DNA of 64,000 nucleotides from Micromonospora chokoriensis (GCF_000718555.1 NZ_JOAN01000004.1:245903-309902); one strand, 5' to 3'. Shown: positions 16,741 to 26,155, counted from the first letter of the stretch. The notes: a model not told the origin generated them from the letters alone. Numbers and translations: made by a program.

Positions 16741-17889
16741 ATGACGGATCGGACAGAGCGGGACCGGACGGCGCCGTCGAGCACCGGTCGGGTACTGCGA
16801 CCTCGGGCGTGGCCCTCCCCGGTCCGGGCGATGACCCGGATCCTCAACGCCGACGGTTCGCCGCCCGCTCCGGCACCCACCGACACCGGGCGCAGCGCGG
16901 TGGTCGACTGCGCGCTCTACGTCGACGGCAAGCGCAAGCCCGGTGACTGGACGTACGCGGAGGCGCTGGCCGAGGCCCGCCGCGAGGAGCACGGCTTCGT
17001 CTGGATAGGTCTGCACCAGCCGGAGCTGGCCGAGATGACCGCCATCGCGGAGACCTACGGTCTGCACGAGTTGGCCGTCGAGGACGCGGTCAAGGCCGAG
17101 CAGCGCCCCAAGCTGGAGCGCTTCGGCGACGTCGTCTTCCTGGTGCTGCGTACCGCCCGCTACTGCGAGCACACCGAGCTGACCGAGAACTCCGAGGTGG
17201 TGGAGACGGGGCAGGTGATGCTCTTCATCGGCCCGCACTTCGTGATCAGCGTCCGGCACGGGGACGCCTGCCGGCTCGCCCCGATCCGCGCCGACCTGGA
17301 GAGCAAGCAGGAGTTGCTGCTGCACGGCCCGTGGGCGGTGGCGTACGGGGTGACCGACCGGGTGGTCGACCTCTATCTGGAGGTGGCCGAGCAGATCGAG
17401 GACGACCTGGACGTGTTGGAGGCGGAGGTCTTCGACCGGCACGGCCACGGGCGGATCCAGCGGATCTACCAGATGAAGCGGGAGCTGGTGGAGTTCAAGC
17501 GGGCCGTGATGCCGTTGCAACGGCCGCTGATGACGCTTACCTCCCAGGTCAACCGGGAGGTGCCCAAGGAGGTTCGCCGCTACTTCCGGGACGTGCAGGA
17601 CCACCTGAGCCGCACCGTGGAGCAGGTGAACTCCTACGACGACCTGCTGAACTCGATCCTCCAGGCGCGGCTGGCCCAGGTGACCGTCGACCAGAACAAC
17701 GACATGCGCAAGATCGCCGCGTGGGCGGCCATCGCCGCGGTCTGGACCTCCATCGCCGGCGTCGAGGGCATGAACTTCGACAACATGCCCGAGCTGAAGA
17801 TGACGTACGGCTATCCGGTGGCGCTGGCCCTCATGCTCGGCGTCTCGCTGGCCCTCTACCGCTGGTTCCGCCGCAACGGCTGGCTCTAG
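16741..17889 (+). CDS. corA: CorA-family magnesium/cobalt transporter
   Basis: This 382-residue protein has a long cytoplasmic alpha/beta and coiled-coil region and two C-terminal membrane helices (about 325-345 and 355-375). They are separated by the selectivity loop, seen as EGMNFDNMPE, with the invariant GMN. The C-terminus is the usual basic YRWFRRNGWL. It imports divalent cations as a pentamer. The ATG has GGGAGG upstream. The N-terminal 45 residues are low-complexity and extend beyond the family core. Confidence 0.93.
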   Translation: MTDRTERDRTAPSSTGRVLRPRAWPSPVRAMTRILNADGSPPAPAPTDTGRSAVVDCALYVDGKRKPGDWTYAEALAEARREEHGFVWIGLHQPELAEMTAIAETYGLHELAVEDAVKAEQRPKLERFGDVVFLVLRTARYCEHTELTENSEVVETGQVMLFIGPHFVISVRHGDACRLAPIRADLESKQELLLHGPWAVAYGVTDRVVDLYLEVAEQIEDDLDVLEAEVFDRHGHGRIQRIYQMKRELVEFKRAVMPLQRPLMTLTSQVNREVPKEVRRYFRDVQDHLSRTVEQVNSYDDLLNSILQARLAQVTVDQNNDMRKIAAWAAIAAVWTSIAGVEGMNFDNMPELKMTYGYPVALALMLGVSLALYRWFRRNGWL

Positions 17890-17928
17890 ACCGCGAGGCG
17901 GCCGGCACCCACACGCGGGTACGCGCAA

Positions 17929-17965
17929 GCGCCGGCGAGCGGGGTTGATTCCGCGTCGCCGGCGC
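17929..17965. terminator. Hairpin between convergent genes
   Basis: Arms GCGCCGGCGA (17929-17938) and TCGCCGGCGC (17956-17965) form a perfect 10-bp stem between corA and the convergent hypothetical gene. No U-tract is present. Confidence 0.55.
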
Positions 17966-17985
17966 CCGCTGCGCTGTCGTCGACC

Positions 17986-18729
17986 TCAGCGACGGCCGTT
18001 GGTGCGGGCGGTGTCCTTGCCCAGCGCCTTGGTGAGGTCGTCGGTCGGCCGGCCGGTGATGTCCGTGGCGCCCTCGGCGACCGACGGGACCTTGTCGGTC
18101 GGGCGGACGGTGGCCTGCTTGGTCGTGCCAGTGGTGCTGGCGCTCGGGCCGCCGGCCACCGCCGAGCTGCCCGCGCCGGTCATCCCCGCCGCGCCGGTCA
18201 TGGCGGACCCGTCGGACCCCCGGGCGGCGGACGGCGTGCGCACCTCGATCGAGTCGACCTCGTCGCGCATCGGCTCCAGGGTGCTGGTCGGGTCGTACTC
18301 GGCCCACTCCTGCTGCTCCCGGCGCCGACGCAGGGCGACCGCGCCGGCCAGGCCGGCGATCGCACCGGCCGCCAACAGGCCGGTCATCATCGAGCCGCGA
18401 CGGCGCGGCTGCTTCTTCTTACCGGTGATCCGCATGGTCTTCGACTTGGCCTTCCTGGTCAGCGGCCCGGCCTGCGCGGCGCCGTCACGGGCTGCCGCCG
18501 CCAGCGGTGCCAGCGTGGTGAGAGTCGTCCCCCAGCCGGTCGACGCGCGGTCGCGTACCTTCGCCGCGGTCGGCCCGACGTAGGCCCGGGCCACCTGGAC
18601 CCGCGGGCCGACGGTCGCTCCAGCGCCCATCGCGGCGTGATTGGCTGCCTGCATCAGGTGGCTGATGCTCTGGTTCAGCTCGGCCCTGGCCAGCTGCCCC
18701 TGGGACTTACGCCGCCCGAATCCAAACAC
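17986..18729 (-). CDS. Hypothetical single-pass membrane protein
   Basis: This 247-residue protein has an N-terminal basic FGFGRRKSQGQLARAEL segment, a long Ala/Lys-rich middle and one membrane segment (about 118-138, MMTGLLAAGAIAGLAGAVAL) followed by RRRREQQEWAEYDP. The Ser/Thr/Gly-rich tail is probably disordered. GTG at 18729 has AGGAGGT upstream. The frame is open far beyond this codon, but that part overlaps the cyclophilin gene and is not coding. Function is unknown. Confidence 0.75.
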   Translation of the reverse strand: MFGFGRRKSQGQLARAELNQSISHLMQAANHAAMGAGATVGPRVQVARAYVGPTAAKVRDRASTGWGTTLTTLAPLAAAARDGAAQAGPLTRKAKSKTMRITGKKKQPRRRGSMMTGLLAAGAIAGLAGAVALRRRREQQEWAEYDPTSTLEPMRDEVDSIEVRTPSAARGSDGSAMTGAAGMTGAGSSAVAGGPSASTTGTTKQATVRPTDKVPSVAEGATDITGRPTDDLTKALGKDTARTNGRR

Positions 18730-18846
18730 GGTCCTACCTCCTGGGAGTTGTTCCTTCGTCATCCTCCACCTTCGGATGCCTCCGCGATGCCAGATCGGGC
18801 ACATGGGAGGATCCGCATGGAACTGACCCACAAGTGAGGAGTACCC

Positions 18847-19377
18847 GTGGCCGAGGCTGTCTACGCCACCCTGCACACCAACGCCGGCCCGATCCGGCTG
18901 GAGCTCTTCCCCAACCACGCGCCGAAGACCGTCCGTAACTTCGTCGACCTGGCCGAGGGCAACCAGGAATACACCGACCCGCGCACCGGTCAGCCGGGCA
19001 GTGGTCCGTACTACGACGGCACCATCTCGCACCGGGTGATCAGCGGTTTCATGGTCCAGATGGGCGACCCGACCGGCACCGGTCGGGGCGGACCGGGCTA
19101 CAAGTTCGGCGACGAGTTCCACCCGGAGCTGCGGTTCGACCGTCCCTACCTGCTGGCGATGGCGAACGCCGGGCCGGGCACCAACGGTTCGCAGTTCTTC
19201 ATCACCGTGTCCCCGACGCCGCACCTCAACAACCGGCACACCATCTTCGGCCAGGTCGCCGACGAGGAGTCGGTGAAGGTCGTGGACTCGATCGCGAACA
19301 CCCCGACCGGTCCGAGCGACCGTCCGCTGCAGGACGTCGTCATCGAGCGGGTCGAGATCGAGCGGTCCGCTTCCTGA
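18847..19377 (+). CDS. Cyclophilin-type peptidylprolyl isomerase
   Basis: This 176-residue cyclophilin starts MAEAVYATLHTNAGPIRLEL. It contains FHRVI-like SHRVISGFMVQMGDPTGTGRGG, the ANAGPGTNGSQFFIT core and HTIFGQV, including the catalytic Arg and the Gln/Phe of the active site. It is cytoplasmic, with no signal peptide. GTG at 18847 follows GAGGAG. The rhomboid gene follows in the same direction 94 bases later. Confidence 0.95.
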   Translation: MAEAVYATLHTNAGPIRLELFPNHAPKTVRNFVDLAEGNQEYTDPRTGQPGSGPYYDGTISHRVISGFMVQMGDPTGTGRGGPGYKFGDEFHPELRFDRPYLLAMANAGPGTNGSQFFITVSPTPHLNNRHTIFGQVADEESVKVVDSIANTPTGPSDRPLQDVVIERVEIERSAS

Positions 19378-19471
19378 GCGAACGGCGAGGTACCTTTGCT
19401 CGCATGATTGAGCGCTCCGGAGCACGGCCGGTGCCGGTGGACCGTGTGGTGGCGGACGGAGGGTCGGCCCG

Positions 19472-20383
19472 GTGAGCGAGTCTCCGCCGACCACCCCGGT
19501 CTGCTACCGGCACCCCGGCCGGGAGACCTACGTCCGCTGCACCCGCTGCGACCGGCCGATCTGCCCGGACTGCATGCGGGAGGCGTCGGTCGGGCACCAG
19601 TGCCCGGAGTGCGTCGACGAAGGACGTCGCAGTGTCCGGCCGGCGCGTACCGCCTTCGGTGGCGGTACGGCCGGCCGGCACGGCTATGTCACCAAGGCCC
19701 TGATCGCCGTGAACGCGCTGTTCCTGCTGCTCTCCATCGCCTCCGCCCGGGGTGGGGACGCGGCGGTGGGCGGGTCCGGCTTTGGCGGCCTGATGGGTGG
19801 CAGCACGCCGCTGACCGAGTGGGGTGCGGTGCTCGGCCGGGCCTACCTCTCCGACTACACGCTTGGCGGGATCGCCGAGGGTCAGTGGTACCGGCTGGTC
19901 ACCGCTATGTTCCTGCACTACGGCGTGCTCCACCTGCTGCTCAACATGTGGGCGCTGTGGGTGCTCGGCCGGTCGCTGGAGGCCAACCTCGGGCGGGTGC
20001 GGTTCGCCGCGCTCTACCTGATCGCGGGCCTCGGTGGCAACGTGGCGGCCTACCTGTTCAGCAGCCCGAGGGCGGCCACTGTCGGCGCGTCGACCGCCGT
20101 GTTCGGTCTCTTCGCCGCGCTGATCATCATCGAGCGCAAGCTCGGTCGGGACATCTCCCGGATCATCCCGATCCTGGTGATCAACCTGGTCTTCACGCTG
20201 GCCGTGCCGGGCATCTCGATCCCCGGGCACCTGGGCGGGCTGGTGGTCGGCGCGCTGATGGCGTTGGTGCTCGCGTACGCGCCACGCAGCCGACGCACGT
20301 TGGTGCAGGTCGCCGGCGGCGCGATCATCCTGCTGATCCTGCTAGCCCTGGTCCTCTTCCGCACCGCCCAGCTACTCGGCTGA
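19472..20383 (+). CDS. Rhomboid-family intramembrane serine protease with N-terminal zinc-ribbon
   Basis: This 303-residue protein has a B-box-like Cys/His cluster in its first 50 residues (CYRHP, CTRC, CPDC, CPEC), then six to seven membrane helices. Rhomboid motifs are HLLLNMWALWVLG, the active-site serine in VGASTAVFG, and the catalytic histidine in PGHLGGLVVG. It would cleave membrane-embedded helices. GTG or ATG alternatives upstream lack support; this start gives the usual MSESPPTTPVCYRHPGR form seen in actinobacteria. Confidence 0.93.
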   Translation: MSESPPTTPVCYRHPGRETYVRCTRCDRPICPDCMREASVGHQCPECVDEGRRSVRPARTAFGGGTAGRHGYVTKALIAVNALFLLLSIASARGGDAAVGGSGFGGLMGGSTPLTEWGAVLGRAYLSDYTLGGIAEGQWYRLVTAMFLHYGVLHLLLNMWALWVLGRSLEANLGRVRFAALYLIAGLGGNVAAYLFSSPRAATVGASTAVFGLFAALIIIERKLGRDISRIIPILVINLVFTLAVPGISIPGHLGGLVVGALMALVLAYAPRSRRTLVQVAGGAIILLILLALVLFRTAQLLG

Positions 20384-20391
20384 CAGCTCGA

Positions 20392-20447
20392 CCGAGATCT
20401 TGGAAGGAAACCGCCCCCGGCAAGGCACCTTCCTTCCAAGATCTCGG
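20392..20447. terminator. Perfect 18-bp inverted repeat between convergent genes
   Basis: Arms at 20392-20409 (CCGAGATCTTGGAAGGAA) and 20430-20447 are exactly complementary, with a 20-base loop. It lies between the rhomboid gene and the convergent PH-domain gene. It may act as a bidirectional terminator, and it shares the GATCTTG core with the repeat at 35572-35645. Confidence 0.7.
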
Positions 20448-20450
20448 GGG

Positions 20451-20876
20451 TCAGGAGCGGCGGGCGGCGCGCAGCTCGGCGGCTACCTCTTCCGGGGTGG
20501 TGCCCAGCTCAAATCGGCCGAAGAGGTGCAGCGACTCGCCGGTGTCGATCTCCAGGACCTCGGACGTCAGCCCCAACCGTGGTCGACGGTCCACGGTGAT
20601 CGCCTCGACAGTCGCCCAGGGCAGCAGCCGGTGGCCGGCGAACCCGTGGATGACGGTGAGTCCGGTCGGATCAACCGCCAATCTGACCGGTGCAATCAGG
20701 TCGCGTACCGCCCAGCCGACCAGCGCGGCGGCGGCCAGAAGGGCCAGCACCAGCCGGACCGCGTCGCCGTCGGCGAAGAGCAACCCGAGTGCGATCAGCA
20801 GAACCGCGCCGGCGAGTTTCGCCGCCGGTAGGCTCGCCGGAACTCGCCACTGCCGGGCCGGGGAGATCTCATCCAC
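20451..20876 (-). CDS. PH-domain-containing membrane protein
   Basis: This 141-residue protein has two membrane helices (about 18-60) and then a bacterial PH-like domain with VDPTGLTVIHGFAGHRLLPWATVEAI and a C-terminal helix. Such proteins are common actinobacterial membrane proteins without known function. GTG at 20876 precedes DEISPARQWRVP, the usual N-terminal form of this family. The upstream open frame contains a family A repeat and is not coding. Confidence 0.82.
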   Translation of the reverse strand: MDEISPARQWRVPASLPAAKLAGAVLLIALGLLFADGDAVRLVLALLAAAALVGWAVRDLIAPVRLAVDPTGLTVIHGFAGHRLLPWATVEAITVDRRPRLGLTSEVLEIDTGESLHLFGRFELGTTPEEVAAELRAARRS

Positions 20877-20921
20877 CCGCCCAGCATGCCAGCGGTTCGC
20901 CGGATCGTAGCCTCGCGCGGA

Positions 20922-20994
20922 TCGATCATGCAGTTGTGCTGCCCCACATATGGTGCGAAGTGGAAACTTCTGCCCACCACCACTCCATGATCGA
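20922..20994. repeat. Imperfect inverted repeat (family A copy)
   Basis: Left arm 20922-20941 (TCGATCATGCAGTTGTGCTG) pairs with 20975-20994 at 17 of 20 positions. The core GATCATG-AGT-GTG-TG is shared with 10987-11063. It lies in the divergent spacer before the thiolase gene. Confidence 0.65.
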
Positions 20995-21062
20995 CGCGGG
21001 AGGGTCTGGGGGCAGTGCCCTGGGCGTAGGATCGGGGCAGCCCAAGTTACCGGGGAGTAAAC

Positions 21063-22235
21063 ATGAGTGACGCGGTCATCGTCGGCGCGGTACGGACCCC
21101 GGTCGGGCGGCGCAAGGGCAGCCTCGCCAGCGTCCACCCGGTCGACCTCTCGGCACACGTGCTGCGCGCCCTCGCCGAGCGCACCGGGATCGACCCGGCC
21201 CAGGTCGACGACGTCTTCTGGGGCTGCGTGTCCCAGGTCGGCGAGCAGTCATGGAACATCGCCCGCAACGGCGTGCTGGCCGCCGGCTGGCCCGAGACGG
21301 TGCCCGGCACGACCCTGGACCGGCAGTGCGGCTCCAGCCAGCAGGCCCTGCACTTCGCCGCCGCGACGGTGCTCTCCGGCCAGGCCGACCTGGTGGTCGC
21401 CGGCGGCGTCGAGTCGATGACCCGGGTGCCGATGGGCTCCAGTGTGGCCGGCGGCATGCCCTTCAGTGATCAGTTGCGCGCTCGCTACCGGGGCGTCGAG
21501 GGCTTCGCCGACGACGCGCCGCTGCCGTTCAACCAGGGGGTCGGGGCCGAGCTGATCGCCCAGCGGTGGCGCCTCTCGCGTACGCAGTTGGACGAGTTCG
21601 CGCTGGCCAGCCACGAGAAGGCGGCTGCCGCACAGGACGCCGGAGCGTTCGACCCGGAGCTGACCCCGGTGCCGCTCGCCGACGGTGGCAAGTTCGCCGC
21701 CGACGAGGGCATCCGCCGGGAGACCTCGCTGGAGAAGCTCGGTGAGCTGGCCACCCCGTTCCGCGCCGACGGCGTGGTGACCGCCGGGTCCGCGTCCCAG
21801 ATCTCCGACGGCGCCGCAGCGCTCGCGGTGACCACCTCCGACTGGGCCAGCCGGCACGGCCTGCGCCCGCTGGCCCGGATCCACACCGCCGTGGTCGCCG
21901 CCGACGACCCGGTCACCATGCTCACGGCACCCATCCCGGCCACCGCGAAGGCGCTGCGCCGCGCGGGGCTGGGCATCGAGGAGATCGGGGTGTACGAGGT
22001 GAACGAGGCGTTCGCCCCGGTGCCGCTGGCCTGGCTGGCGGAGACCGAGGCGGACCCGGAGCGGCTCAACCCGCGCGGCGGGGCGATCGCCCTCGGTCAC
22101 CCGCTCGGCGGCTCCGGTGCCCGGATCATGACCACGATGCTTCAGCACATGCGGGACAACGGGATCCGCTACGGCCTGCAGACCATGTGCGAGGGCGGCG
22201 GCATGGCCAACGCCACGATCGTCGAGCTGGTTTGA
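21063..22235 (+). CDS. Acetyl-CoA C-acyltransferase (thiolase)
   Basis: This 390-residue thiolase has the acyl-accepting Cys89 in DRQCGSSQQ, the NEAFAPVPLAW motif, the His loop GGAIALGHPLGGSGAR and the second catalytic Cys in MCEGGGMANA. It resembles the steroid/fatty-acid 3-ketoacyl-CoA thiolases of actinobacteria. It catalyses thiolytic cleavage or condensation of acyl-CoA. The ATG follows GGGGAG, with TAGGAT (21027-21032) as a possible -10. Confidence 0.95.
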   Translation: MSDAVIVGAVRTPVGRRKGSLASVHPVDLSAHVLRALAERTGIDPAQVDDVFWGCVSQVGEQSWNIARNGVLAAGWPETVPGTTLDRQCGSSQQALHFAAATVLSGQADLVVAGGVESMTRVPMGSSVAGGMPFSDQLRARYRGVEGFADDAPLPFNQGVGAELIAQRWRLSRTQLDEFALASHEKAAAAQDAGAFDPELTPVPLADGGKFAADEGIRRETSLEKLGELATPFRADGVVTAGSASQISDGAAALAVTTSDWASRHGLRPLARIHTAVVAADDPVTMLTAPIPATAKALRRAGLGIEEIGVYEVNEAFAPVPLAWLAETEADPERLNPRGGAIALGHPLGGSGARIMTTMLQHMRDNGIRYGLQTMCEGGGMANATIVELV

Positions 22236-22280
22236 CCCGCGCTCTGCGAAAACACCTCGCCGAGACCCGGAAGAGCCGCC

Positions 22281-22286
22281 TAAGGT
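22281..22286 (+). promoter_or_regulatory. -10 box for leaderless APH-like gene
   Basis: TAAGGT ends seven bases before the GTG at 22294, consistent with a leaderless transcript. Confidence 0.4.
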
Positions 22287-22293
22287 GCCCAGC

Positions 22294-23307
22294 GTGACGA
22301 CGATCGACGGTGAGCGCACCCCCGAGTGGTCCAGCGAGCAGTGGCAGGTGCGGGCCCGGTCCTGGGTCGACGCGCAGCTGAGCCGGACGGGCCGGCGGGT
22401 GACCGGGCTGGTGGAGCCCCGGGTGCGGCCCTGGTCGCTGGTCTGGCGGGTGCCCACCGACGACGGTCCGGTCTGGTTCAAGGCCAACAACCCGGGCACG
22501 GTGCACGAGGCCGTCCTGATCGCGGCGCTCGCCCAGTTGACGCCCGCCCGGGTGCTGACGCCGATCGCGGTGGACCCGGCGCAGGGCTGGTCGCTGCTGC
22601 CCGACGGTGGCGAGTCGTTGCGCGACGTGCTGGGGCGTGACCCCGACCTGGCGCACTGGGAGCGGGCGCTGCCCGGGTACGCGGCGCTCCAACTGGCGAG
22701 CGCGGCACATGCCGACGAGTTGGTCGCCCGGGGCGTGCCGGATCAGCGTCCCGAGGTGCTGGCCGGCCTCTTCGTCGAGCTGCTCGACGATCACGACGCG
22801 CTGCTGATCGGCGCCGAGGGCGGGCTCAGTCCGGCCCTGCACGAGCGGCTTCGGGCCGAGGTCCCGTCGTACACGCAGCGGTGCCGTCGCCTCGCCGACA
22901 TCGGCATTGCGGCGACCGTGCAGCACGACGACCTGCACGACGGCAACGTCTTCGCAGGCAGTGCTGGTTACCGCTACTTCGACTGGGGCGACGCCTCGGT
23001 GGCGCACCCGTTCGGCACGCTGCTGGTGACCCTGCGCTCCATCGGGCACGCGCAGAAGCTGGCAGCCGACGACGCCCAACTGGTTCGGTTGCGCGACGCC
23101 TACCTGGAGGCGTGGACCGACCGGTACGACCGCCGGACTCTCGTCGAGGCCGCCGACCTGGCGATCGACCTGGGCCCGGTGAGCCGGTCGCTCTCCTGGC
23201 GTCGCGCACTGGATACCGCCGAGGAGTCCCGTGCCGAGTACGCCGACGCGGTCCCGGGTTGGCTGGAGGAGCTGTTCGCCGCCAGTCCACTTCAGCCCAA
23301 CTCCTGA
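22294..23307 (+). CDS. Aminoglycoside-phosphotransferase-fold kinase
   Basis: This 337-residue protein has the APH catalytic loop HDDLHDGNVF and the metal-binding segment YFDWGDASVAHPFG (DFG equivalent). The N-lobe contains a short VWFKANNPG strand with the ATP Lys. The family phosphorylates small molecules such as aminoglycosides, choline or homoserine. No resistance context is seen, so a housekeeping metabolite kinase is equally likely. The start at 22294 is favoured over a GTG nine bases earlier by the TAAGGT box. Confidence 0.87.
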   Translation: MTTIDGERTPEWSSEQWQVRARSWVDAQLSRTGRRVTGLVEPRVRPWSLVWRVPTDDGPVWFKANNPGTVHEAVLIAALAQLTPARVLTPIAVDPAQGWSLLPDGGESLRDVLGRDPDLAHWERALPGYAALQLASAAHADELVARGVPDQRPEVLAGLFVELLDDHDALLIGAEGGLSPALHERLRAEVPSYTQRCRRLADIGIAATVQHDDLHDGNVFAGSAGYRYFDWGDASVAHPFGTLLVTLRSIGHAQKLAADDAQLVRLRDAYLEAWTDRYDRRTLVEAADLAIDLGPVSRSLSWRRALDTAEESRAEYADAVPGWLEELFAASPLQPNS

Positions 23308-23418
23308 CCGAGATCCGTCCGAGTCAGAAGTCGGACAGGCAGTGCGACAGGCCGCGTGGAACTTCCAAAAAACCCGCGTGACCCACGTCACCCCGCTGGT
23401 GAGGTCGTTGGGCACGTC

Positions 23419-23931
23419 ATGGACGTCTTCTCCCGAACGTTCCTCCCGGCCGCCGCTGAGGCTGGCCTGGCCGTGCAGACGGTGAGCCGGCACATGCCGG
23501 TCTTCCGGCGCTGTGTCGGCTCCGGTGACGCCACAATCCTGGTCACCCGTTGCAGCCGCCCCGACCGCCCGGTCACCGGCGACTACCTGTTACTACTCAC
23601 CCACCGCAGCCTGGTGGTGACCCAGCAGACCCGCCTGCTGCACCGCCTGCGCCTGCACCTCAACACCGAGCTACGCGAGCTGAGCAACGTGACCTGGAGC
23701 CCCGACCCGCGGCTGCAGTCGGTCGAGTTGGCGGCGACCGCGATCGACGGGATCCGTGAGCGGTTCCTGATCCGCACCAGCCACCCGAAGCGGGTGTGGC
23801 AGCTCGACGCGTTGCTCAACCACGCCTTCCGGACCCGCCTGCGGGCCTCCCGTGAGCGGATCGTCAAGACCATCGGTGACGCGCCGGCCGCCGTACGGCC
23901 CAGCGTCTTCCGCCCCGCCGCGGTGAGCTGA
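23419..23931 (+). CDS. Conserved hypothetical protein, possible PH-like fold
   Basis: This 170-residue cytoplasmic protein begins MDVFSRTFLPAAAEAGL. Its strands (YLLLLTHRSLVVTQ, LHLNTELRELSNVTW, RERFLIRTSHPKRVWQLDALL) and C-terminal amphipathic helix look like a PH/GRAM-like domain. This is a visual impression, not an established family. The frame is open from a GTG at 23356, but that leader is Pro/Arg-rich and unlikely. A weak GAGGT lies 14 bases upstream of the chosen ATG. Confidence 0.65.
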   Translation: MDVFSRTFLPAAAEAGLAVQTVSRHMPVFRRCVGSGDATILVTRCSRPDRPVTGDYLLLLTHRSLVVTQQTRLLHRLRLHLNTELRELSNVTWSPDPRLQSVELAATAIDGIRERFLIRTSHPKRVWQLDALLNHAFRTRLRASRERIVKTIGDAPAAVRPSVFRPAAVS

Positions 23932-24003
23932 CGCCACCTGCCTTTACCGAACTCGAACACGCACCGATCGCACTGGAGCCGCCGGGTCGGCAATCATGGG
24001 TCG

Positions 24004-24696
24004 GTGACCGTCGAACCACCGCATCGCGGGCTCGTCCTCGTCGTGGAGGACGAGCCGGCCATCGCCGACCTGGTCCGGCTCTACCTCACCCGGGACGGGT
24101 TCGGCGTCCACCTGGAACGCGACGGTGAGGCCGGTCTGAGTGCGGCCCGCCGGTTGCGCCCGGTGGCCTGCGTCCTGGACATCGCGCTGCCCGGCCTGGC
24201 CGGCACCGAGATCTGCCGCCAACTGCGCGAGGCCGGTGACTGGACCCCGGTCATCTTCCTCACCGCCCGGGACGACGAGGTGGATCGGATCGTCGGCCTG
24301 GAGTTGGGTGCCGACGACTACGTCACCAAGCCGTTCAGCCCGCGCGAGTTGGTAGCCCGGGTGCGCGCGGTGCTGCGCCGTGCCGCCGGTGGCCCGGAGG
24401 GTGCGGACCGGCCACGAGTGGTCGGCCCGGTGACGCTCGACCCGTCCCGCCGTACGGTCACCGCCGCAGGCGCTCCGGTGCAGCTCACCTCGACCGAGTT
24501 CGACCTGCTGGCCCACCTGATGGGCCGGCCCGGTCGGGTCTTCACCCGGGAGGAGCTGCTGGCCGGGGTCTGGGGCTACGCGGCGCACGCTGGCACCCGG
24601 ACGGTGGACGTGCACGTCGCCCAGGTGCGGGCGAAACTCGGCCCGGCGAGCGTGATCCGGACCCATCGAGGTGTGGGGTACGCGGTCGATGCCTGA
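24004..24696 (+). CDS. OmpR-family response regulator
   Basis: This 230-residue regulator has a receiver (VVEDEPAI, Asp59 in CVLDIALPGLAG, Lys in DDYVTKPFSPREL) and a C-terminal winged helix (about 135-230, LTSTEFDLLAHLM...GRVFTREELL...RTVDVHVAQVRAKL). Its end overlaps the histidine kinase start by eight bases (ATGCCTGA). It is a transcription factor of a two-component system, probably acting on the downstream lipoprotein gene and others. Confidence 0.95.
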   Translation: MTVEPPHRGLVLVVEDEPAIADLVRLYLTRDGFGVHLERDGEAGLSAARRLRPVACVLDIALPGLAGTEICRQLREAGDWTPVIFLTARDDEVDRIVGLELGADDYVTKPFSPRELVARVRAVLRRAAGGPEGADRPRVVGPVTLDPSRRTVTAAGAPVQLTSTEFDLLAHLMGRPGRVFTREELLAGVWGYAAHAGTRTVDVHVAQVRAKLGPASVIRTHRGVGYAVDA

Positions 24697-26155
24697 CCAT
24701 CCCCGCCGCGCCGAGTCGCCGACCATGGCCCTGCCGGTGGTCGGCACCGGCCCACCCGTCGCGCCTCGACGAGGTCGATTCGGCCGTACGCTTACCGCCC
24801 GAGCGGTGCTCGTCACCTGCGCGGTGGCGCTGGTGTCGGTGCTGGTCACCGCCATCGTCGCGGTGCCGTTGGCGATCCGTGGCGCGGAGCGACGCGATCA
24901 GGAGGCGCTGGCCGCGCAGGCCCGGCTCGCGGCCGAGGTGCTGCGGACCCGCCTCGACCGGGGTCGCAGCGCCGACGAGGAGCGGCTCATCCAGCAACTG
25001 CGCGCCCAGGGCATCGACGCGTACCTGATCCGGCGCGGGGCGGTCGACCGGCCGGGTCTGCCACCCCGGGTGGTGCAGCGGATCGAGCAGGGCCGCAACG
25101 TGTCGGCCCGCCGCGTGGTCGACGGCAAGCAGGCCCTGGTCGAGGGTCGGGCCCTGCCCAGCGGAAACGGGGTGGTGCTCTCCCGTCCTTCGGCGAACGG
25201 GCTGTGGGCCCGGGTGCTGCGCAGTCTCTGGTTGCCGTTGCTGGCCGGGCTGACCGCCGGTGTGGTGGCCGGGTTGCTGCTGGCCCGCCGGCTGGCCCGG
25301 CCGATCCGTGTCGCGGCCACCGCCGCCGCCCGGCTGCGCGCGGGTGACCGTGCCGTCCGGATACCTGTCGAGCCGCCGGACGAGGTCGCCGACCTGGCCG
25401 AGGCGTTGAACGGTCTGGCCGCCGCACTGGCCACCAGCGAGGGCCGACAGCGGGAGTTCCTGCTCTCCGTCTCGCACGAGCTGCGCACCCCGTTGACCGC
25501 GATCCGGGGGTACGCCGAGGCGCTCGCCGACGGGGTGCTCGGTGCCGACGACACGGTGGACACCGGTCGGACGGTGCTGGCCGAGGCCCAACACCTGGAC
25601 CGGCTGATCGGTGACCTGCTGGCACTGGCCCGGCTGGAGGCAGCCGACTTCCCGCTCGAACCGGTGCCGGTGGACCTGACCCAACTGGCCTTGGACGCCG
25701 AGCCGACCTGGTTCGGTCGATGCGCGGCGGTGGGAGTGCCGTTCCGGGTGGAGACGCCCGGTCAGCCGGTGCCCGTGTACACCGATCCGGGGCGGATCCG
25801 GCAGGTGCTGGACGGGTTGCTGGAGAACGCGCTGCGGGTCGTACCCCCGGGGTCGCCGGTGGTGCTCGCGGTCCGGCCGGCCGGCGCGGATCCGGCGCGC
25901 GGCGGTGTGTTGGAGGTCCGCGACGGCGGGCCCGGCTTCACCGACGACGACCTGGCGGTGGCATTCGAACGCGGTGCGCTGCACGAGCGTTACCGAGGGG
26001 TGCGCAAGGTGGGTAGCGGGCTGGGGTTGGCGCTGGCCGCCGGGCTGGTCCGCCGGCTGGGCGGGGAGATTGCCGCCGGGCACGCGCCGGAGGGCGGCGC
26101 CGCCTTCACGGTCCGGCTGCCCGGTGATCCTTACCTGACCCGAACGTCGGCCTGA
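24689..26155 (+). CDS. Sensor histidine kinase
   Basis: This 488-residue kinase has two membrane helices flanking a short extracellular loop of about 110 residues, a HAMP segment, and the DHp motif SVSHELRTPLTAIRGYAEAL. The HATPase_c domain has LLENALRVVPPG (N box), VRDGGPGFTDDDL and GSGLGLALAAGL. It pairs with the regulator just upstream through an eight-base overlap. ATG at 24689 is preferred to an ATG 18 bases earlier because it gives the standard coupling. Confidence 0.93.
   Translation: MPDHPRRAESPTMALPVVGTGPPVAPRRGRFGRTLTARAVLVTCAVALVSVLVTAIVAVPLAIRGAERRDQEALAAQARLAAEVLRTRLDRGRSADEERLIQQLRAQGIDAYLIRRGAVDRPGLPPRVVQRIEQGRNVSARRVVDGKQALVEGRALPSGNGVVLSRPSANGLWARVLRSLWLPLLAGLTAGVVAGLLLARRLARPIRVAATAAARLRAGDRAVRIPVEPPDEVADLAEALNGLAAALATSEGRQREFLLSVSHELRTPLTAIRGYAEALADGVLGADDTVDTGRTVLAEAQHLDRLIGDLLALARLEAADFPLEPVPVDLTQLALDAEPTWFGRCAAVGVPFRVETPGQPVPVYTDPGRIRQVLDGLLENALRVVPPGSPVVLAVRPAGADPARGGVLEVRDGGPGFTDDDLAVAFERGALHERYRGVRKVGSGLGLALAAGLVRRLGGEIAAGHAPEGGAAFTVRLPGDPYLTRTSA

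Noticed and set aside
22294..23307. Aminoglycoside resistance determinant
   Set aside because: The APH fold is broad; no mobile element or resistance context is present and the sequence is not a recognised resistance subfamily.
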